A DNA stretch of 64,000 nucleotides from Carboxylicivirga sediminis (GTDB taxonomy: Bacteria; Bacteroidota; Bacteroidia; Bacteroidales; Marinilabiliaceae), in NCBI RefSeq assembly GCF_018156225.1, contig NZ_JAGTAR010000001.1, positions 372,001 to 436,000 of the forward strand. Reading direction: 5' to 3'. Each line of letters opens with the position of its first letter. Within the stretch, counting starts at the first letter, position 1. A model generated the notes under the pieces. It saw nothing but the letters and a program-made list of their open reading frames with translations. It did not search any database and had not been told where the DNA came from. Positions 15,916 through 23,929 of this stretch are shown here, piece after piece. The translations under genes were made by a program, and so were the position numbers.

Positions 15916-17700
15916 ATGAAAAACTACTACTTATTACTAATTATGCTCTTAAGCACTTGGACTGTTTTTGCTCAATCGAGCGATAAGCCACTGCTGGAAT
16001 ACACACTGGAAGAAACATATGACGACGCCAGTGGTGAGTATAAAACGACAGCCAAAACAGTATGGTACTACGATGCCAATAATGTGCTTACCCATACAAT
16101 AAAATACCTATGGGACGAAGAGCTCAATGATTGGGTGAATTATGGAAAAACAGCATTCACATACGACGATGAAAATAACATTGTATTAAAATTATCCCTT
16201 GCGTGGGAAGTCACTAACTCCACTTGGACAAGTTATCAAAAAAATGAATGGGCATACAGCAATGGCAAAAAAACGCTTGACGCTTCATACACATGGGATG
16301 CTGAACGCAACGACTGGAAAGGCAGCTTTAAAAATGAATGGGGGTATGATGCAAACAGTAACAAAACTCTGCAAGCTGCTTACACTTGGAACAATGAAAA
16401 AAATATTTGGAAAGGCTTACACAAGTATGTTACTGAATATGATACCCAAAACCGTAAGCTCAGCAAGGAAGAGCACCAATGGGATACAGATAACGATGTA
16501 TGGATTGAATATAATCGCATCACCCATACATATACCGATAATTCCTTAGAATCATCAAAAACATACTACACCTGGGATAATAATCAATGGTTAGAAACTA
16601 ACAAGTATGAGTACTCATACAACGAGAACAAACTGAAAACATCCGAAATCTATTATACATGGAATAATGTTGACTGGCTTGGGCAAACAAAAAACGAGTA
16701 TAGCTATAACTCCAATGGTGATATAACATTGCATTTAGTATACAACTGGGATGTCACTACCAGCAACTGGAAAAACGGCTCTAAAAAAGAATACCTATAC
16801 GATGCCAATGGAAATAATATTCAGATGAGTGAATACAATTATCACATGGACGTCTGGGTAAATACTTCTAAAACCGAATCAACTTTCAATAGTGACAATA
16901 AAGTTGAACTAACGAACATTTATACCTGGAGCAATGATTCATGGATAAACAACCAAAAAGAGGAGTACACCTACGAAAACAATTACCTGACTAAACATAA
17001 AATTTCTCATAAATGGGATGTTGATAATTCTGTCTGGAAAAACTACTACAAATCATCGGAAAGCTACAATACATATGGACTTGGGACAGCATATGAAGAC
17101 TATTGGTGGAATACGGAACAACAGGTATGGAAGGGTAATAGCAAAAATGAAAGAGATTATTATGCTGATGGCAGAACAATACTTCTAATAAATTACACTT
17201 GGGATGCTACAACCCTTCAATGGATTGGCTCCAGCAAATCTGTATCAGACTTTCATAAAGGAAATATATACTCACTGTCTGAATATTACACTTGGGATTA
17301 TAATTTAAGCACCTGGAGTGGCATGATGAAAGTAGAGTTTCAGTTTAACTCATACGATCAATACAGCACAACATTTGATTATAAATGGGCAGCAAATCAC
17401 TGGGCACCCTTCTTACGTTACACTTACTATTACGAAGGTATAGGTACTGACATAAATACAGCACACGAGCCAGTCATACAGGTTTACCCTAACCCGGCCA
17501 GTAGTTTTATTTCCATCAAGGGCATTGACAACAGTCAGCCCGTAGCACTTGAACTAATTAACCTGTCTGGTGGTACCAGCATCAGGTTACAACCCAACAA
17601 ACTAAGCAACATACCTGTGGGCCAGTATGCCAAAGGATTATATTTACTTAAAATCACCTATAATAATAAAACAGCAACACAAAAAATACTGATACAATAA
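15916..17700 (+). CDS. T9SS-secreted W/Y-repeat protein
   Basis: A 594-residue secreted protein. Residues 1-20 are a signal peptide ending in FAQ. Residues about 30-505 are made of roughly thirteen degenerate repeats of some 33-37 residues, each of the form Y-x-W-D/N-x(3-6)-W-x(5-7)-K-x-E-Y/F-x-Y/F, probably stacked beta-hairpins similar to those of cell-surface repeat proteins. Residues about 520-594 are a type A sorting domain (starts VYPNPASSFISI, ends TATQKILIQ) that directs export by the type IX secretion system and attachment to the surface. Ligand unknown. Monocistronic, with a strong terminator. Confidence 0.85.
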   Translation: MKNYYLLLIMLLSTWTVFAQSSDKPLLEYTLEETYDDASGEYKTTAKTVWYYDANNVLTHTIKYLWDEELNDWVNYGKTAFTYDDENNIVLKLSLAWEVTNSTWTSYQKNEWAYSNGKKTLDASYTWDAERNDWKGSFKNEWGYDANSNKTLQAAYTWNNEKNIWKGLHKYVTEYDTQNRKLSKEEHQWDTDNDVWIEYNRITHTYTDNSLESSKTYYTWDNNQWLETNKYEYSYNENKLKTSEIYYTWNNVDWLGQTKNEYSYNSNGDITLHLVYNWDVTTSNWKNGSKKEYLYDANGNNIQMSEYNYHMDVWVNTSKTESTFNSDNKVELTNIYTWSNDSWINNQKEEYTYENNYLTKHKISHKWDVDNSVWKNYYKSSESYNTYGLGTAYEDYWWNTEQQVWKGNSKNERDYYADGRTILLINYTWDATTLQWIGSSKSVSDFHKGNIYSLSEYYTWDYNLSTWSGMMKVEFQFNSYDQYSTTFDYKWAANHWAPFLRYTYYYEGIGTDINTAHEPVIQVYPNPASSFISIKGIDNSQPVALELINLSGGTSIRLQPNKLSNIPVGQYAKGLYLLKITYNNKTATQKILIQ

Positions 17701-17719
17701 CTATCAGATAACCAAAGGC

Positions 17720-17772
17720 AAGGATCGCATCTTTATTATGTTCTGGAAAATAAAGATGCGATCCTTTTTTTT
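17720..17772 (+). terminator. Terminator of the T9SS cargo gene
   Basis: AAGGATCGCATCTTTATT pairs perfectly with AATAAAGATGCGATCCTT over a 10-nt loop and runs into eight T. A degenerate relative of this hairpin occurs at 57843-57889. Confidence 0.92.
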
Positions 17773-18058
17773 GAGCACTGTGCACTAAGCACCGGGCACT
17801 AGCTACAGACTTTCGGACTTTTTAATCTCCGGCTCGCACCTTACTTGAATTCTCGAAATCAAAGCGGCACTCCTTTTACGGACTGCGTACTTTCGGACTT
17901 CTGCCTTCTGCCTCACCACTGACTACTAACTACTGACTACTCCCCACTGACTACTCCCCACTGACTACTCCCCAATAATACCCGTCCAATCAATATTCTT
18001 ATTACCTTTAGCCTTCAAAATAAACATGGGGTCACCCGCGCACGCTTGAGCAAGCCAT
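17773..18058. other. Low-complexity intergenic region
   Basis: The rest of a 358-bp gap. It is pyrimidine-rich with recurring CTTTCGGACTT, CTGCCTTCTGCC and TGACTAC strings and a 14-bp tandem repeat. No gene or recognisable promoter. Confidence 0.6.
17918..17973. repeat. 14-bp tandem repeat, four copies
   Basis: Three exact copies of ACTGACTACTCCCC at 17932, 17946 and 17960, preceded by one variant (ACTGACTACTAACT) at 17918. Confidence 0.9.
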
Positions 18059-18793
18059 ATGGAGAATACAAGAAACCTGGTTATCATACCCACCTACAAC
18101 GAAAAAGAAAATATTGAAGCGATTATTACAGCTGTCTTCAGCCTGCCTCGCCGTTTCGAGGTGCTGATTATCGACGATAATTCGCCCGATGGCACAGCCG
18201 GCATTGTTAAGCAGCTGATGCAACAACACGAGGGCCAGCTGCACATATTGGAGCGGGCAGGTAAACTGGGCCTGGGTACTGCCTACATCACCGGTTTTAA
18301 ATGGGCCACGGAGCAGGGTTACGACTATATTTTTGAGATGGATGCCGATTTCTCCCATCCGCCAAAGGACTTGATTAGTCTGCACGATGCCTGCCTGAAT
18401 GGCGCCGATATGGCTATTGGCTCGCGCTACATCTCGGGTGTTAATGTAGTGAACTGGCCCATGGGACGTGTACTCATGTCCTATTTTGCATCGGTATATG
18501 TGCGCTTCATCACCGGCATGAAAATAATGGATACCACGGCCGGTTTCAAGTGTTATACCCGAAAGGTATTAGAAACCATCGATCTGGATAACATCAAGCT
18601 CAAAGGCTACTCGTTTCAGATTGAAATGAAGTTTACCACCTGGAAATTTGGTTTTAACATTGTGGAGGTACCCATCGTATTTACCGATCGCACGCAAGGT
18701 ACATCCAAAATGAGTGGCGGTATATTTAATGAAGCCGTGTGGGGCGTTATCAAAATGAAGATAGCCAGCTGGTTTAAATCCTACAACCGATAA
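18059..18793 (+). CDS. Polyprenol monophosphomannose synthase-like glycosyltransferase (GT2)
   Basis: A 244-residue soluble family 2 glycosyltransferase of the Dpm1 type, which moves mannose (or glucose) from a nucleotide sugar to polyprenyl phosphate for glycoprotein or glycolipid assembly. Seen: VIIPTYNEKENI at the N terminus, IIDDNSPDGT, the metal-binding DAD motif in FEMDADFSHPP (about residue 95), SRYISG, and TDRTQGTSKMS, the family's conserved C-terminal signature. No C-terminal membrane helices, so it belongs to the short Dpm1 class. ATG at 18059. Confidence 0.9.
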   Translation: MENTRNLVIIPTYNEKENIEAIITAVFSLPRRFEVLIIDDNSPDGTAGIVKQLMQQHEGQLHILERAGKLGLGTAYITGFKWATEQGYDYIFEMDADFSHPPKDLISLHDACLNGADMAIGSRYISGVNVVNWPMGRVLMSYFASVYVRFITGMKIMDTTAGFKCYTRKVLETIDLDNIKLKGYSFQIEMKFTTWKFGFNIVEVPIVFTDRTQGTSKMSGGIFNEAVWGVIKMKIASWFKSYNR

Positions 18794-18957
18794 TTTAAAG
18801 CAGCCGGAGCTATGCATCATCTGCATACAAATGTTCTAAGATTGGATTTTGGATAGAATTCTTAAGAACTTTACAAATCAGCCAACCAAATCCGCTTAGG
18901 TGTGTTTGACAATTAGCACATCAACCATTTAAACTGTAAACTCATCAACTTATAAAT

Positions 18958-20295
18958 ATGTCGACGCTATTAATAAAAAATGCCACCATCATTAACGAGG
19001 GCAAGAAATTCAACGGAAGTGTTTTAATCGAGAACGACCTGATTAAACAGATTATCACCAATGGCGAACTACCTGCTGCCGATAAGCAGATAGACGCCAC
19101 AGGCCTGCTGTTGCTACCAGGTGCCATTGATGACCAGGTACACTTTCGTGAACCCGGATTGACCCATAAGGCCAATATCGAAAGCGAATCGAAAGCTGCG
19201 GTGGCAGGCGGTATCACCTCGTTTATGGAGATGCCCAACACTAAGCCACAGGCGACCACACATGAGGTACTGGAAGAAAAATACAAGATAGCAGCCGCCA
19301 GCTCAGCTGCCAACTACTCATTTTTTCTGGGTGCCACCAACGACAATATTGATGAGATACTCAAAATCAATCCGCAAACTGTATGTGGTGTAAAAGTGTT
19401 TATGGGTTCATCAACCGGTAATATGCTGGTGGATAACGAAGCCATACTAAGCCGCATTTTTGCCGAGTGCCCCACCCTTATTGCCACACACTGCGAAGAC
19501 GAGGATACCATCCAGGAGAATACCACCATTTATAAAAACAAGTTTGGCGAAGACATGCCGTTCAAATACCACCCGGTCATTCGCTCGGCGGAAGCCTGTT
19601 ATAAATCTTCAAAGAAGGCATCGGATCTGGCGCGTAAGCACGGTGCCCGTCTGCACATCCTGCACCTGAGTTCAGCCGAAGAGCTGGAACTGCTGGATCA
19701 GGGTATGCCACTAAGCGAAAAGAAGATAACAGGCGAGGTATGTGTGCACCACCTGTGGTTTACCGATGCCGACTACGATAAGTATGGTTCGCGCATTAAA
19801 TGGAACCCTGCCGTTAAAGCGGAAAGTGACCGCAACGCGCTGCGCAAAGGCCTGCTGAACGATACACTGGACGTGGTAGCCACCGACCATGCACCCCATA
19901 CCATCGAAGAAAAAAACAACAAGTACTTCAGTGCCCCATCTGGTGGCCCACTGGTACAACACGCTCTGGTATCAATGCTGGAAATGGTAAAACAAGGCAT
20001 CTTCTCCTACGAACTGGTAACGCAAAAGATGAGTCACAACCCGGCTATATTGTTCCAGATAGATAAGCGTGGTTTCATACGCGAAGGCTACAAGGCCGAC
20101 CTGGTGCTGGTGGACCCCAACAACAGCTGGGAAGTGAAGCCCGAAAACATACTTTACAAGTGCGGCTGGTCGCCGTTTGAAGGTACTACCTTCTCGCACA
20201 AAGTGATGCACACCCTGGTGAATGGTCAGCTGGCCTACACCAACGATAAAGTGAATGAGTCCATCAGAGGTGAGCGCTTGTCATTCAACCGCTGA
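18958..20295 (+). CDS. pyrC: Dihydroorotase (class I)
   Basis: A 445-residue amidohydrolase that interconverts carbamoyl aspartate and dihydroorotate in pyrimidine synthesis. Metal and catalytic motifs are intact: DDQVHFREPGLTHKA (His-x-His equivalents and substrate Arg), the carboxylated-Lys region GVKVFMGSSTGNM, THCEDE, HILHLSSAEE and DVVATDHAPHT with its catalytic Asp. The protein aligns to the long bacterial class with no truncation. The gene stands alone; other pyr genes are not in the window. Confidence 0.95.
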   Translation: MSTLLIKNATIINEGKKFNGSVLIENDLIKQIITNGELPAADKQIDATGLLLLPGAIDDQVHFREPGLTHKANIESESKAAVAGGITSFMEMPNTKPQATTHEVLEEKYKIAAASSAANYSFFLGATNDNIDEILKINPQTVCGVKVFMGSSTGNMLVDNEAILSRIFAECPTLIATHCEDEDTIQENTTIYKNKFGEDMPFKYHPVIRSAEACYKSSKKASDLARKHGARLHILHLSSAEELELLDQGMPLSEKKITGEVCVHHLWFTDADYDKYGSRIKWNPAVKAESDRNALRKGLLNDTLDVVATDHAPHTIEEKNNKYFSAPSGGPLVQHALVSMLEMVKQGIFSYELVTQKMSHNPAILFQIDKRGFIREGYKADLVLVDPNNSWEVKPENILYKCGWSPFEGTTFSHKVMHTLVNGQLAYTNDKVNESIRGERLSFNR

Positions 20296-20379
20296 GTCTG
20301 TTTTCCATGATTAACTCGTGGTTATCATGAGTATCGCTAAGCGATTGCAACAATGTCTGAAGGACATTAACAATAATAA

Positions 20380-20450
20380 CCTCATGCGCAGCGCGAGGTA
20401 CCATGCAAAAAGGAAACAACCCTGAATTGGGTTGAATGTTGAAAGTAAGC
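20380..20450. repeat. Possible small intergenic repeat with hairpin
   Basis: CAACCC-TGAATT-GGGTTG at about 20417-20434 forms a 6-bp stem inside a CATGCGCAGCGCGAGG-containing stretch. The composition resembles dispersed intergenic repeats of the phylum, but it is present once here. Confidence 0.3.
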
Positions 20451-20463
20451 ATTAAAGCCATTG

Positions 20464-20979
20464 ATGAAAAAGCAACAATACATAAAGCACATAGTTGTAG
20501 CGGCTATGTGCTTTTTTACAATACTACAGGCTTGTAAGCAGAGTCCTTCAGCAGCATCAGGTTCCGGTTCATCAAATGAAGCTCCCGGCCTATGCCTCGC
20601 CGATACCATCATCTACCCGGTACTGATTAAGAACAACGATCCTTACGACACCTGGACAGAGCAATGCCTGAGCCGCCTCGAACGCGCAAAGTTTGTAGAG
20701 CAGATATTTGACGCTGTGTACAAGCATAAAGCAAAAGCATACAGCTACAATACACACGAAGAACTATCGATAAGCGAGGTGAAAGACATTGAAAAGCAGC
20801 CCGATTTCAGCCGGGATAAAGTGGCTAAACTACAGTTCTGGGAAACCTGGCATTTTGATGAGCAACAGCTTATCATGACCAAAAAGGTACAAGCCATATT
20901 GCTGGCTTACGAATATCTTTCAGAAGACGGCGAGTTACGTGGCTACAAAGCTGCTTTTTACATTAAGCTAAAGGAGTAG
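20464..20979 (+). CDS. Lipoprotein with weak resemblance to GldN/PorN
   Basis: A 171-residue lipoprotein: signal peptide with lipobox LQAC (Cys about 23), a short S/G-rich linker and a soluble domain. The order of blocks (an N-terminal DPYDTW, a helix ending in an AYS string, an EELSISEVKDIE segment, then FWETWHFDEQ) recalls GldN/PorN, a component of the gliding/T9SS motor ring. The protein is much shorter than GldN and lies outside a gld/por cluster, so the match is tentative. The ATG at 20464 is preferred to the TTG just before it. Confidence 0.5.
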   Translation: MKKQQYIKHIVVAAMCFFTILQACKQSPSAASGSGSSNEAPGLCLADTIIYPVLIKNNDPYDTWTEQCLSRLERAKFVEQIFDAVYKHKAKAYSYNTHEELSISEVKDIEKQPDFSRDKVAKLQFWETWHFDEQQLIMTKKVQAILLAYEYLSEDGELRGYKAAFYIKLKE

Positions 20980-21345
20980 ATAAATAGATATCATACCATT
21001 CCCCCATCGCCTTCGGCACTTCCCCATGGGGAAGATTTATTGACTATATCTAGTCCACAACCATCATACTCCCCTTGGGGCAATGTCATTAGGCTAAGGG
21101 TTTTTAGTGTTGAAACACCTCCAGATACTACCCCAAACCCCTAAAGGGGCTTATCCTGCGCGCTGCTCCCTTTACGGAAGCAAAGGGTGAGTGTGAGGGA
21201 AACTAACTCAGTGAAATTATACCCAAGGAAGATTGACCTACAGCTTTGCGACACATCCCATAGAGAGCTCCAAACATGCCCCTTATCTATTCCAACAAAT
21301 TAAAATCTGCGACAATCAGCGTCATCTGCGGGAGATAATAACATT
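20980..21345. other. Intergenic region with dispersed-type repeats
   Basis: A 366-bp gap without a gene. It contains short G/C-run palindromes (TTCCCCATGGGGAA at about 21021-21034; CCCCTAAAGGGG at 21138-21149) and, at 21301-21339, a TCTGCGACAATCAGCG..TCATCTGCGGGA string. Confidence 0.6.
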
Positions 21346-22605
21346 TTAAAACTGCCACTCCGAAGCTTTCAACACATAGCGGGCTGTTTTGCGGCTTACC
21401 TGTGAATCAACCACCTCTTTGTTGGCAATAATTTCTTCAATAGCCGCATCGGTATAATGACGGATGGTTACCAGCTCCATGTCTTCGTTGTAACGCACAT
21501 CAAACTGTATCTGCAACTCATCAATAGCTGCTTTCAGTCGTTTCGAATCATCTACACACACCGAAAAGTTAAGCGCCGAGGTTTGCATCATATTCAACTT
21601 TATCCGGTGCTCCGAGAAAATATGAAAGATATCGCTCATGCTCTCCTCAATAATAAACGAGAAGTCCTTAGGCGACATAGATATTAACACCTGGTTCCGT
21701 TTCAGCACAAATATTGGCTGCAGCTCACCGCTTTGTTCACTACTCTGAATAACTGTACCGCGCTTTTCAGGCTCTATAAAAGAATTCACCAATAGTGGTA
21801 TCTGCTTATTCTGTAGCGGCTTCAGTGTTTTTGGATGTATCACCTGCGCACCATAATAGGTTAACTCAATGGCTTCCCAATACGACAGTTCATCAATTTT
21901 AACAGCACGCGGATACCACCTTGGATCAGCATTCAGCACCCCCGGCACATCTTTCCATATAGCCAGGCTCTCGGCATCCAGCACATGGGCAATAATGGCA
22001 CCGGTAAAATCAGAACCCTCACGCCCCAAGGTAGTGGTCAGGTTGGTTTCAGTAGAACCAATAAATCCCTGGGTAATCACCAGCGGGGCGTCTGTGGCTT
22101 TTATTTTTCGCGATAAGAGTTCCTGTGTTAACGGCCAGTCAATATTCGCACTGCGGTAGCAATCATCGGTACGAATATACTTACGAATATCCAGCCACTT
22201 ATTAGTCATGCCCGTTTCATTGAGGTAAGTACTGATAATGGTGGTGCTCATCAATTCGCCAAAAGGCACAATCTGATCGTATTCGAAGTCGTAATTCAAC
22301 GAAGGTTCAGACTCCAGTTTCAGCTCCAGCTGGTTAAACAGCTCCTGCAGGCAGGCATTATCCTGCCCAAACAGCTCTTCAACAATCTGCAGGTGATACA
22401 CCTTCACCTCATTGAAGCGCTTAGCCAACTCTACAGCCTGGTTATTCATGTAGGCCTCCACAATGGTTTCCATTGCATTGGTCGTTTTACCCATGGCCGA
22501 CACTACCACCACCAGCTGGTCGGCATACCGCTTGATTATCTGAGCCAGGTTCTTAACACCTGCTGCATCCTTTACCGATGCACCTCCAAACTTAAATACT
22601 CTCAT
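21346..22605 (-). CDS. Monofunctional aspartate kinase
   Basis: A 419-residue aspartokinase, which phosphorylates aspartate as the first step towards lysine, methionine, threonine and diaminopimelate. Seen: the amino-acid-kinase start VFKFGGASVKD, VVVVSAMGKTT, the ATP/aspartate site TTLGREGSDFTGAI at about residues 190-203, WKDVPGVLNADPR, and a C-terminal ACT-like region from about residue 300. It lacks the homoserine dehydrogenase domain found in bifunctional ThrA. Divergent from fbp with 162 bp between starts. Confidence 0.92.
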   Translation of the reverse strand: MRVFKFGGASVKDAAGVKNLAQIIKRYADQLVVVVSAMGKTTNAMETIVEAYMNNQAVELAKRFNEVKVYHLQIVEELFGQDNACLQELFNQLELKLESEPSLNYDFEYDQIVPFGELMSTTIISTYLNETGMTNKWLDIRKYIRTDDCYRSANIDWPLTQELLSRKIKATDAPLVITQGFIGSTETNLTTTLGREGSDFTGAIIAHVLDAESLAIWKDVPGVLNADPRWYPRAVKIDELSYWEAIELTYYGAQVIHPKTLKPLQNKQIPLLVNSFIEPEKRGTVIQSSEQSGELQPIFVLKRNQVLISMSPKDFSFIIEESMSDIFHIFSEHRIKLNMMQTSALNFSVCVDDSKRLKAAIDELQIQFDVRYNEDMELVTIRHYTDAAIEEIIANKEVVDSQVSRKTARYVLKASEWQF

Positions 22606-22767
22606 GCTATAAAATTACATCTTCACATGGTTTCGCAAAAGCACTCGCTACAAATAATTACTTTCAATTTATAACTATTTCCTTTCAAAGCACAACAACT
22701 AAGAGCTGTCATTGTTAATTATCAAGCATTAGCGTATCTTTCAAACTAATATCTAATTCCAATTTAC

Positions 22768-23793
22768 ATGACAAAATTTGAAGTAACCACACTTAACGAA
22801 TTCATCCTCAAAAGCCAGATGGAGCTTGATTACAAGGCCGACGGAGGCTTCTCACATATGCTGCATCACGTTGGCACTGCCGCACGAATTGTTAACCGCG
22901 AAGTGAATAAAGCCGGGCTGGTAGACATACTTGGCGAAGCAGGTAACACCAATGTGCAGGGAGAAGACCAGAAAAAGCTGGACATCATTGCCAATGAGTA
23001 TTTCATTGATGCCATGCACAGTTGTGGTGAGATATGCGCCATTGCATCGGAAGAGAACGAAAGCTTTGTGTTTTTTGACGATGAGATAGCCAAAAATGCC
23101 AAATATGTGTTCATGATGGATCCACTGGATGGCTCGTCCAACATTGATGTGAACGTATCAATCGGTACCATCTTCTCCATCTACAAGCGCATCACTCCCG
23201 AAGGCTCCAAAGCTACCATGGAAGACTTTCTTCAGAGAGGCACCGAACAGGTAGCTGCCGGTTATATACTTTATGGCAGCTCAACCATGCTGGTATACAC
23301 CACCGGTAATGGCGTTAATGGCTTCACCCTCGACCCCTCAATTGGGGAATTCTGTTTGTCGCACCAGCTCATTAAAACACCTGAAGATGGCACCATCTAC
23401 TCCATCAATGAAGGCAACTACAAGAAGTTTCCGAAAGGGGTAAAGAAATATATTAAGTTCTGCCAGGAGCGCGACTCCAAAAGTCACCGCCCCTATTCAT
23501 CGCGTTATATTGGTTCGCTGGTATCTGACTTCCATCGCAACCTGCTAAAAGGTGGTATTTTTATTTACCCTGAGTTTGAAAACGCACCCACCGGTAAGCT
23601 GCGCCTCTTGTACGAGTGTAATCCCATCGCCTTCCTGGCCGAGCAAGCTGGCGGCATGGCTACCAATGGCGAACAGCGCATTATGGAACTAAAACCATCA
23701 TCGCTTCATCAACGCACACCTTTTTATACCGGTTCCAAAAACATGGTGGAGAAAGTGGAGAACTACCTTAAGAAATACGGCAAAGACAGCTGA
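22768..23793 (+). CDS. fbp: Class I fructose-1,6-bisphosphatase
   Basis: A 341-residue class I FBPase, the gluconeogenic enzyme making fructose 6-phosphate. Metal and active-site motifs are intact: [15 protein letters not shown] (metal-binding Glu residues) and the diagnostic [18 protein letters not shown], with Asp/Glu metal ligands at about residues 115-120, followed by [15 protein letters not shown] near the C terminus. Length normal. Divergent from aspartokinase; ended by the terminator at 23821-23864. Confidence 0.96.
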   Translation: MTKFEVTTLNEFILKSQMELDYKADGGFSHMLHHVGTAARIVNREVNKAGLVDILGEAGNTNVQGEDQKKLDIIANEYFIDAMHSCGEICAIASEENESFVFFDDEIAKNAKYVFMMDPLDGSSNIDVNVSIGTIFSIYKRITPEGSKATMEDFLQRGTEQVAAGYILYGSSTMLVYTTGNGVNGFTLDPSIGEFCLSHQLIKTPEDGTIYSINEGNYKKFPKGVKKYIKFCQERDSKSHRPYSSRYIGSLVSDFHRNLLKGGIFIYPEFENAPTGKLRLLYECNPIAFLAEQAGGMATNGEQRIMELKPSSLHQRTPFYTGSKNMVEKVENYLKKYGKDS

Positions 23794-23820
23794 TAAAAAA
23801 TACGCGTTTATTTGTTAGAG

Positions 23821-23864
23821 AAGCAGGTTTTCATGAGCATCATTGCCGGGGAAACCTGTTTTTC
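23821..23864 (+). terminator. Probable terminator of fbp
   Basis: CAGGTTT at 23824-23830 pairs with AAACCTG at 23852-23858, followed by a T-run. The loop is about 21 nt, so it is weaker than the others in the window. Confidence 0.6.
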
Positions 23865-23904
23865 ATTGTAGGATACTTTGTTTTTCTCTCCTGATATTTT
23901 CAAC

Positions 23905-23912
23905 TACTTTTG
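23905..23912 (+). promoter_or_regulatory. Possible -7 element of mfd
   Basis: TACTTTTG is a full match to TAnnTTTG and lies 17 bp before the GTG start. The nearest upstream TTTG (23877-23880) is 24 bp away, slightly too far, so the -33 element is unsure. Confidence 0.45.
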
Positions 23913-23929
23913 CAGCAAAACAGTAGATC

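Noticed and set aside
20464-20979. Confident assignment as a gliding motility GldN gene
   Set aside because: Too short, outside a gld/por cluster, and only the order of a few blocks resembles GldN.
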